A stretch of DNA of 44,551 nucleotides from an uncultured Saprospiraceae bacterium. GTDB taxonomy: Bacteria > Bacteroidota > Bacteroidia > Chitinophagales > Saprospiraceae. The stretch lies in assembly GCA_937944095.1 (NCBI GenBank), contig CALEAC010000152.1, positions 1-44,551 of the forward strand, in the 5' to 3' direction. Positions 39,386-44,551 of the stretch are shown in pieces. A program made the translations under genes and the position numbers. The stretch's first letter is position 1; each line of letters opens with the position of its first letter. The notes under the pieces were generated by a model. That model made no database searches and was not told where the DNA came from. It saw only the letters and a program-made list of their open reading frames with translations.

Positions 39386-42300
39386 CTAGCCTAACAAATG
39401 CCCAAGAAGCTTTCTAGCTCTATCGACTTCCATGTCTTTTCGACTAGCATAATCTATAATCTGGTCTTCAGAAATTGTGTTGATTCCAAAATACTTGCTC
39501 TCAGGATGTGCAAAGTACCAACCACTAACTGCAGCGGCTGGATACATAGCATATGACTCTGTCAGACTGATCTGAGCCTGATTCTGTACATCCAAGAGTC
39601 TGAATAATTTCTCCTTTTCCGAATGCTCAGGACATGCTGGGTATCCGGGTGCAGGTCGTATGCCATTGTACTCTTCTCTGATCAGTCTTACATTATCTAA
39701 GGATTCTTCAGCAGCATACCCCCAGTATTCTTTTCTGACACGCTCGTGCAATCTTTCTGCAAATGCTTCCGCTAATCTGTCTGCAAGGGCTTTGAGCATA
39801 ATAGCGGAGTAGTCATCCTGATTATCCTGAAAGTGCGTGACCCATTTCTCTATCCCTAGTCCTGTCGTCACTGCAAAAGCCCCTATGTAATCTTTCTTTC
39901 CTGTCGTTCGAGGCGCTATGAAATCTGACAATGAGAAGTACTGTCTCCCCTTTGCTTTCTCTACCTGCTGTCTGAGCTGATTAAGTATCATGAAGGGCTG
40001 TCCACTATTGTCCTGTACGATGATATTATCGTCCTGTGTGGAAGCTGCTGGAAAGATGCCGAATACCCCTTTGGCGGTAAGCCATTTCTCATCTATAATC
40101 CTCCTAAGCATGCTTTGGGCATCGTTGAATAACTTAGTTGCTTCTACGCCGACCACTTTATCTTGGAGAATAGCAGGATACTTCCCTGCTAGTTGCCAAC
40201 TACTAAAAAACGGCGTCCAATCTATGTACCTAACTAGCTCCTCGATCGAATAATTATCGAAACACTTGACACCTGTAAATTTAGGCTCTGGTATATGGTA
40301 GTTATTCCAATCTATCTGAAATCTATTAGCCCTCGCCTCTTCGATGGAAATCATTTTTTTCTTTCTCTTACCTGCTCGCGCTATCCTTGTTTTTTCATAA
40401 TCTTCTTTGATTCCTCTCAGGTATTTCTCCCTGGCTACTAGATCTTCTGACAGTAGCGTCGAAGCCACGCCTACACTTTTACTTGCATCGAGAACATGAA
40501 TCACCGGTGCATTGCTATAGTGTGGCTCTATTTTTAGTGCAGTATGTGTCTTAGAGGTCGTAGCACCTCCTATAAGCAACGGGATGTTGAGATTCTGTCG
40601 TTGCATTTCTTCAGCGACATTGACCATTTCATCTAGCGATGGCGTGATTAAGCCACTGAGCCCTATGATATCTACTTTCTCCGCAATAGCGGTAGAAATG
40701 ATTTTCTCAGCAGGGACCATGACACCTAAGTCGAGAATGTCATAATTATTACAAGCCAACACGACACCGACTATATTCTTACCGATGTCATGGACGTCAC
40801 CTTTGACAGTGGCCATTAGTATCTTGCCTTTAGAACTCGCAGTCGTAGAATCTTTTTCTGCTTCTATGAAAGGGGTTAGGTAGGCCACAGATTTCTTCAT
40901 AACTCTGGCACTCTTAACCACCTGAGGTAAAAACATTTTACCCTCCCCGAATAGATTTCCGACCACGTTCATGCCATCCATGAGTGGTCCTTCGATTACA
41001 TGTAGACTCTTAGGATGCTTTTTCCTACACTCTTCTGTATCCTCCACTATATATTCTGTAATGCCTTTTACTAAGGAATGTGATAACCTTTCCTCTACTG
41101 TACCCTCACGCCATGAAAGGTCTCTGACCATTACCTTGCCACCACCAGTAACGCGTTCAGCATAATCAGTTAATTCCTCAGTTGCTGATGGTTTTTTATT
41201 GAATAGTACATTCTCGACCAGTTCCAATAAGTCTTGAGGAATATCCTCATAGACTTCTATCAGACCAGCATTGACAATGCCCATATCCATACCTGCTTTG
41301 ATTGCATGGTATAAGAAAGCAGAGTGCATGGCTTCTCTGACTCTATTATTCCCTCTGAAAGAGAAAGAAATATTACTGACGCCACCACTTACCTTGGCAC
41401 CAGGACAGCTTTCTTTAATCTGTCTCGTCGCCTCGATGAAATTAATTGCGTAGTCATTATGCTCTTCTATTCCTGTAGCAACAGCAAAGATGTTAGGATC
41501 AAATATGATATCATAAGGATTGAAACCTACCTTTTCGACAAGGACCTTATAGGCTCGTTGACATATCGACACTTTCCGATCTATGGTATCTGCCTGACCC
41601 TTTTCATCAAAAGCCATCACGACAGTTGCAGCGCCGAAACGTTTGAGAATTTTGGCTTGTCTTATAAACTCTTCTTCGCCTTCTTTGAGCGATATAGAAT
41701 TAACGATACATTTCCCTTGAACGACTTTGAGGCCTTCAGTAATGATGTCGAATTTCGACGAATCGATCATGATCGGCAATTTGGCTATATCAGGTTCTGA
41801 CATGATCATGTTCAGGAATTCCTTCATTTCTTTCTTAGAATCGAGTAGACCTTCATCCATATTGACATCTAGTATCTGGGCACCACCTTCGACCTGATGT
41901 TGAGCGACGGATATCGCTTCAGCATAATCACCTTCCTTTATCAGTCTAGCGAATTTCTTAGAGCCCGTCACATTCGTTCTTTCACCTATATTGATAAAAT
42001 TCATTTCCTCTCTCACGACCAGTGGTTCTAGACCTGAATAAAATGAATGCTTCGGTTTCTCAGCGCGTACTCTAGGCTTCAGCCCAGCTACACCTTCTGC
42101 CATCGCTCTAATGTGATCTGGTGTAGATCCACAACAACCACCGACAATATTTACAAAATTACTCTCTGCGAAATCCTTGATGAAAGCACTCATCTCTTCG
42201 GGTGTTTGATCATATTCCCCAAGTTCGTTAGGTAGACCTGCATTAGGGTAGGCACTAATATGGCAGTCAGCAATTGCGGAGATGTCTTTCAGATGTGGTC

Positions 42301-43051
42301 GCATCTCTTTAGATCCTAGTGCGCAATTCAGGCCAACACTAAATGGCTCAGCGTGGGATATAGAAATCCAAAATGCTTCTACTGTCTGTCCACTCAGTGT
42401 CCGACCACTATTATCAGTGATGGTACCAGAAATCATAATCGGTAATTTCTCAGTCTCCTTATCATCGAAATACTTATGGATGGCATAGATAGCTGCCTTT
42501 GCATTGAGCGTATCAAAGATTGTCTCAATCAACAGTAGATCAGCCCCTCCATCTACTAATCCGGAGGTTTGCTCATAATAGGCATCAACTAATTCATCAA
42601 AGGTTACAGCCCTGTATCCAGGATTATTAACATCTGGTGACATGGATGCTGTCTTACTCGTCGGCCCTAAAGCACCAGCAACAAATCGCGGCTTAGCAGG
42701 ATCTTTTGCGTTGTACTCCTGTGTCACCTCCTTAGCTAATTTGGCTGCTGCTAAATTAAGCTCGTAGGCAAGCTCAGACAGTTCATAATCAGCCTGTGAT
42801 AAGGATGTCGAGTTAAAGGTATTCGTCTCTATAATATCAGCCCCTGCATCTAGATACGCTCTATGGATAGCTTGTATGACCTCTGGCTTAGTGATAGACA
42901 GCAAGTCATTATTGCCCTTGACATCTTGATGATGGTCTAGGAATCGAGTCCCACGGTAGTCTGCCTCCTCTAGCTTATATCTCTGTATCATGGTGCCCAT
43001 CGCACCGTCAAGAACGAGAATTCTTTCCTTTATAACCTCTTGTATGTTCAT
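39386..43051 (-). CDS. metH: Cobalamin-dependent methionine synthase
   Basis: A 1221-residue enzyme with all modules: the homocysteine domain ([12 protein letters not shown]; zinc Cys in VGLNCALG and [11 protein letters not shown]), the pterin domain ([18 protein letters not shown]), the B12 cap and the Rossmann B12 domain with [15 protein letters not shown] (His ligand), and the C-terminal SAM activation domain ([15 protein letters not shown]). It transfers a methyl group from methyltetrahydrofolate to homocysteine. Translation starts at 43049-43051, inside a hairpin downstream of a SAM-I riboswitch, so expression is expected to fall when SAM is high. Confidence 0.97.
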   Translation of the reverse strand: MNIQEVIKERILVLDGAMGTMIQRYKLEEADYRGTRFLDHHQDVKGNNDLLSITKPEVIQAIHRAYLDAGADIIETNTFNSTSLSQADYELSELAYELNLAAAKLAKEVTQEYNAKDPAKPRFVAGALGPTSKTASMSPDVNNPGYRAVTFDELVDAYYEQTSGLVDGGADLLLIETIFDTLNAKAAIYAIHKYFDDKETEKLPIMISGTITDNSGRTLSGQTVEAFWISISHAEPFSVGLNCALGSKEMRPHLKDISAIADCHISAYPNAGLPNELGEYDQTPEEMSAFIKDFAESNFVNIVGGCCGSTPDHIRAMAEGVAGLKPRVRAEKPKHSFYSGLEPLVVREEMNFINIGERTNVTGSKKFARLIKEGDYAEAISVAQHQVEGGAQILDVNMDEGLLDSKKEMKEFLNMIMSEPDIAKLPIMIDSSKFDIITEGLKVVQGKCIVNSISLKEGEEEFIRQAKILKRFGAATVVMAFDEKGQADTIDRKVSICQRAYKVLVEKVGFNPYDIIFDPNIFAVATGIEEHNDYAINFIEATRQIKESCPGAKVSGGVSNISFSFRGNNRVREAMHSAFLYHAIKAGMDMGIVNAGLIEVYEDIPQDLLELVENVLFNKKPSATEELTDYAERVTGGGKVMVRDLSWREGTVEERLSHSLVKGITEYIVEDTEECRKKHPKSLHVIEGPLMDGMNVVGNLFGEGKMFLPQVVKSARVMKKSVAYLTPFIEAEKDSTTASSKGKILMATVKGDVHDIGKNIVGVVLACNNYDILDLGVMVPAEKIISTAIAEKVDIIGLSGLITPSLDEMVNVAEEMQRQNLNIPLLIGGATTSKTHTALKIEPHYSNAPVIHVLDASKSVGVASTLLSEDLVAREKYLRGIKEDYEKTRIARAGKRKKKMISIEEARANRFQIDWNNYHIPEPKFTGVKCFDNYSIEELVRYIDWTPFFSSWQLAGKYPAILQDKVVGVEATKLFNDAQSMLRRIIDEKWLTAKGVFGIFPAASTQDDNIIVQDNSGQPFMILNQLRQQVEKAKGRQYFSLSDFIAPRTTGKKDYIGAFAVTTGLGIEKWVTHFQDNQDDYSAIMLKALADRLAEAFAERLHERVRKEYWGYAAEESLDNVRLIREEYNGIRPAPGYPACPEHSEKEKLFRLLDVQNQAQISLTESYAMYPAAAVSGWYFAHPESKYFGINTISEDQIIDYASRKDMEVDRARKLLGHLLG

Positions 43052-43074
43052 AAGCGTACTGTTTTTAGCGCTTA
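43051..43074 (-). promoter_or_regulatory. Start-codon hairpin (expression platform) of metH
   Basis: On the minus strand TAAGCG (43069-43074) pairs with CGCTTA (43051-43056), whose last base is the A of the metH ATG. The left arm overlaps a segment (43074-43082) complementary to the 5' part of the riboswitch, so the two pairings compete. Confidence 0.6.
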
Positions 43075-43112
43075 AGAAAGGACTCAGGAATAGATAATTG
43101 AATTCTTATTCA

Positions 43113-43208
43113 CTCATCTTTCCCCTTAGATAGGGCAGGAATTGGCACCTTGCTTAGCGCTGGTTGCCAAGGAATCATAGGGCCTGTCCCTCCTCCTTTC
43201 TTTATAAG
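43113..43208 (-). promoter_or_regulatory. SAM-I (S-box) riboswitch of metH
   Basis: The minus strand contains the S-box core in order: P1 CTTAT, AGGAGGGACAGGCCCTATGA, GGCAACC, GGTGCCAATTCCTGCC, then AAAGATGAG closing P1 (43113-43117 with 43204-43208). It ends about 60 bases upstream of the metH ATG. It binds S-adenosylmethionine and is expected to turn the gene off. A near-consensus -7 element (CATATTTG) lies just upstream. Confidence 0.93.
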
Positions 43209-43269
43209 CACTGCAAATATGAATATCTTTTCGGGAAATATGTTCGCAGAGCACTCATTTTTCCACTCT

Positions 43270-44551
43270 TTAGTAATCTAGAAATTGATTGCCGATGTTA
43301 TATCGCAGGGCAGTCCCAAGATATAGTGTTTGCTGCTCTGGAAGTGTTTCGATTTGATTGACTCTATAGACAGATTCTATATCCCAGAATAGGTTGTTTG
43401 AGATTTGATAATATAGATTTAGGTGGAGCATTCTAATCCGACTGAGCTGCCCTTGATTCTGTTCTATTCCAAAGTCAGCTATCCTAGTTGTATTGCTGAT
43501 TAGGATATTACCCCCATTATTAGCTTCATTATTAAGTCCAGTTTCTGTAAACATACCTCGTATTCTCGTTTGCCAATTTCCAGGGAGGTCATATCGCAAC
43601 TCCACTAACAATTCAGTAAAGTTCGCCCCTAATGGATGCGCCAAAGGCTGATTGTAATGGCTATAATTCGATACCGTTACATCTACGACATTCTGCGATG
43701 GCTGCCAGTGAGAATAGGTATAAGGTCTTACACGATTATATTCTAATTGTAAGTCAAGCTTAGATATACTGAGTACATCCAAATATTTCATGCCCAACTG
43801 CAACCCAAACTTATTACCCCACCATTTTTCGCTACTGAATAACTGATCAGTTCTGAATTCATCGAGGATAAACTGTCCATATATAGATATGCTATTAAGT
43901 AGGTTAAGCTTAAAGTTAGTGCCTATGAGTACATTATCAGGACTATCTAGCTGGTGCTCTAGTGTTCTATAAAAAATGACGGGATTAAGGTATTGTAATT
44001 CGAAGTTGTTTTCTCTAGAGAAAATAATCGCCTCATAAATGCCTAATTCTAAGTTCCTTGTCGGCTTGAAGCTTAGATAGTGATTGGCCATGTACTTCTT
44101 TGGTAATAATTGGTTACCAAAATTGAACCGCGCTGAGATTGTAGACAACTCTGCGAAAATGGTCTGATAATGTAGTTTCCAGAACTTAGCAGAAAACTTA
44201 ACGTTAAAGTAATTATGCCCAGAATCACTAAGCAATAAGGATCTGATTCCGTTGCCGATGAAGTAGCGATTGTGGCCTAACTGTATACTAGTATGTTGGG
44301 ATAATTTATATTGTAAAAAACCGGTTGCAAAGCCATAATCGTAGCCTACCAAGCCGCTAATGATAGAACTACTATAATCTTTGTAGTTCCCCTTGCCTCT
44401 AATCGCTTTAAACTGACTGACAAAGTCATCTTGATAACCTAAGAAATTAGATTGGTTTTCTTCGTAGGCTGAATAGAAAGAAAATCTATTGTCCAGTCTT
44501 CCATACAATTCTATACCTCGCTTATTAAGAAAGATGTTGTTATCATTACTT
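43270..44551 (-). CDS. Wzi/RemB-like outer membrane protein, N terminus missing
   Basis: The frame stays open to the right window edge (codons run from 44550), so the start is beyond it; about 427 residues are present. The sequence is beta-barrel-like with frequent aromatic strand ends. NKRGIELYGRLDNRFSFY, LGHNRYFIGNGIRSLLLSD and NYFNVKFSAKFWKLHYQTIF resemble the capsule-assembly Wzi family and gliding-related RemB of Bacteroidota. It probably sits in the outer membrane and helps surface polysaccharide attachment. It lies upstream of metH on the same strand, separated by the riboswitch region. Confidence 0.75.
   Translation of the reverse strand, partial: SNDNNIFLNKRGIELYGRLDNRFSFYSAYEENQSNFLGYQDDFVSQFKAIRGKGNYKDYSSSIISGLVGYDYGFATGFLQYKLSQHTSIQLGHNRYFIGNGIRSLLLSDSGHNYFNVKFSAKFWKLHYQTIFAELSTISARFNFGNQLLPKKYMANHYLSFKPTRNLELGIYEAIIFSRENNFELQYLNPVIFYRTLEHQLDSPDNVLIGTNFKLNLLNSISIYGQFILDEFRTDQLFSSEKWWGNKFGLQLGMKYLDVLSISKLDLQLEYNRVRPYTYSHWQPSQNVVDVTVSNYSHYNQPLAHPLGANFTELLVELRYDLPGNWQTRIRGMFTETGLNNEANNGGNILISNTTRIADFGIEQNQGQLSRIRMLHLNLYYQISNNLFWDIESVYRVNQIETLPEQQTLYLGTALRYNIGNQFLDY

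Noticed and set aside
41324-41800. 158-codon plus-strand ORF inside metH
   Set aside because: It is antisense to the conserved pterin domain of metH, with no start signal or recognisable motif.

Overview
The window looks like a Bacteroidota chromosome, most likely a Saprospiria-type marine lineage. The signs are Bacteroidota-type promoters (TTTG, about 20 nt, TAnnTTTG), few purine-rich ribosome binding sites, a Por/T9SS C-terminal sorting domain on a secreted nuclease, a GGGP-synthase-like gene, paired DUF3078-like outer membrane proteins, a BlaI/M56 pair and an S-box metH. The assignment rests on gene content and motifs only; no database was searched.

Layout. 1-2740: partial GGGP synthase, tRNA-Gln with a strong terminator, and hpt translationally coupled to a secreted M28 peptidase. 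2850-6700: ECF sigma factor, a small acidic ORF, an MscS-type channel and two paralogous outer membrane barrels, both followed by strong terminators. 6815-11495: polA, a TlpA-type thioredoxin and a PaaE-like flavin/2Fe-2S reductase. 11496-15430 (minus strand): a membrane protein gene, mutL, rhomboid and a T9SS-exported endonuclease I. 15580-28218: purF, a SPOR lipoprotein, a membrane glycosyltransferase, a BlaI/BlaR1-like pair with a well defined operator-promoter, a histidine kinase, yqeY-rsmA, pdxA, an N-acetylglucosaminidase, an AlkA-type glycosylase, an AstE-like enzyme and an unknown acidic protein.

28281-35209 is the accessory part. A compact, AT-richer integrative element sits in the T-tract of the terminator that follows tRNA-Asn. 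A 13-bp direct repeat (28392-28404 and 35197-35209) marks its two ends. It carries a serine recombinase in one operon with a MerR-like regulator and small coupled ORFs, an MmeI-like type IIL restriction-modification enzyme, an Abi_2/AbiF-like HEPN protein followed by a structured, terminator-ended intergenic stretch (candidate small RNA), and a short PD-(D/E)XK-like ORF. Integration appears to swap the 3' end of the recombinase gene: inserted, it ends antisense to the tRNA; in the predicted circle it would end four codons after the core.

35384-44551 (minus strand) is host again: wzz-like, cysC, cysD and cysN in one direction, suggesting PAPS supply for polysaccharide sulfation; cobalamin-dependent metH under a SAM-I riboswitch with a visible switching hairpin over the start codon; and a partial Wzi/RemB-like outer membrane protein running off the right end.
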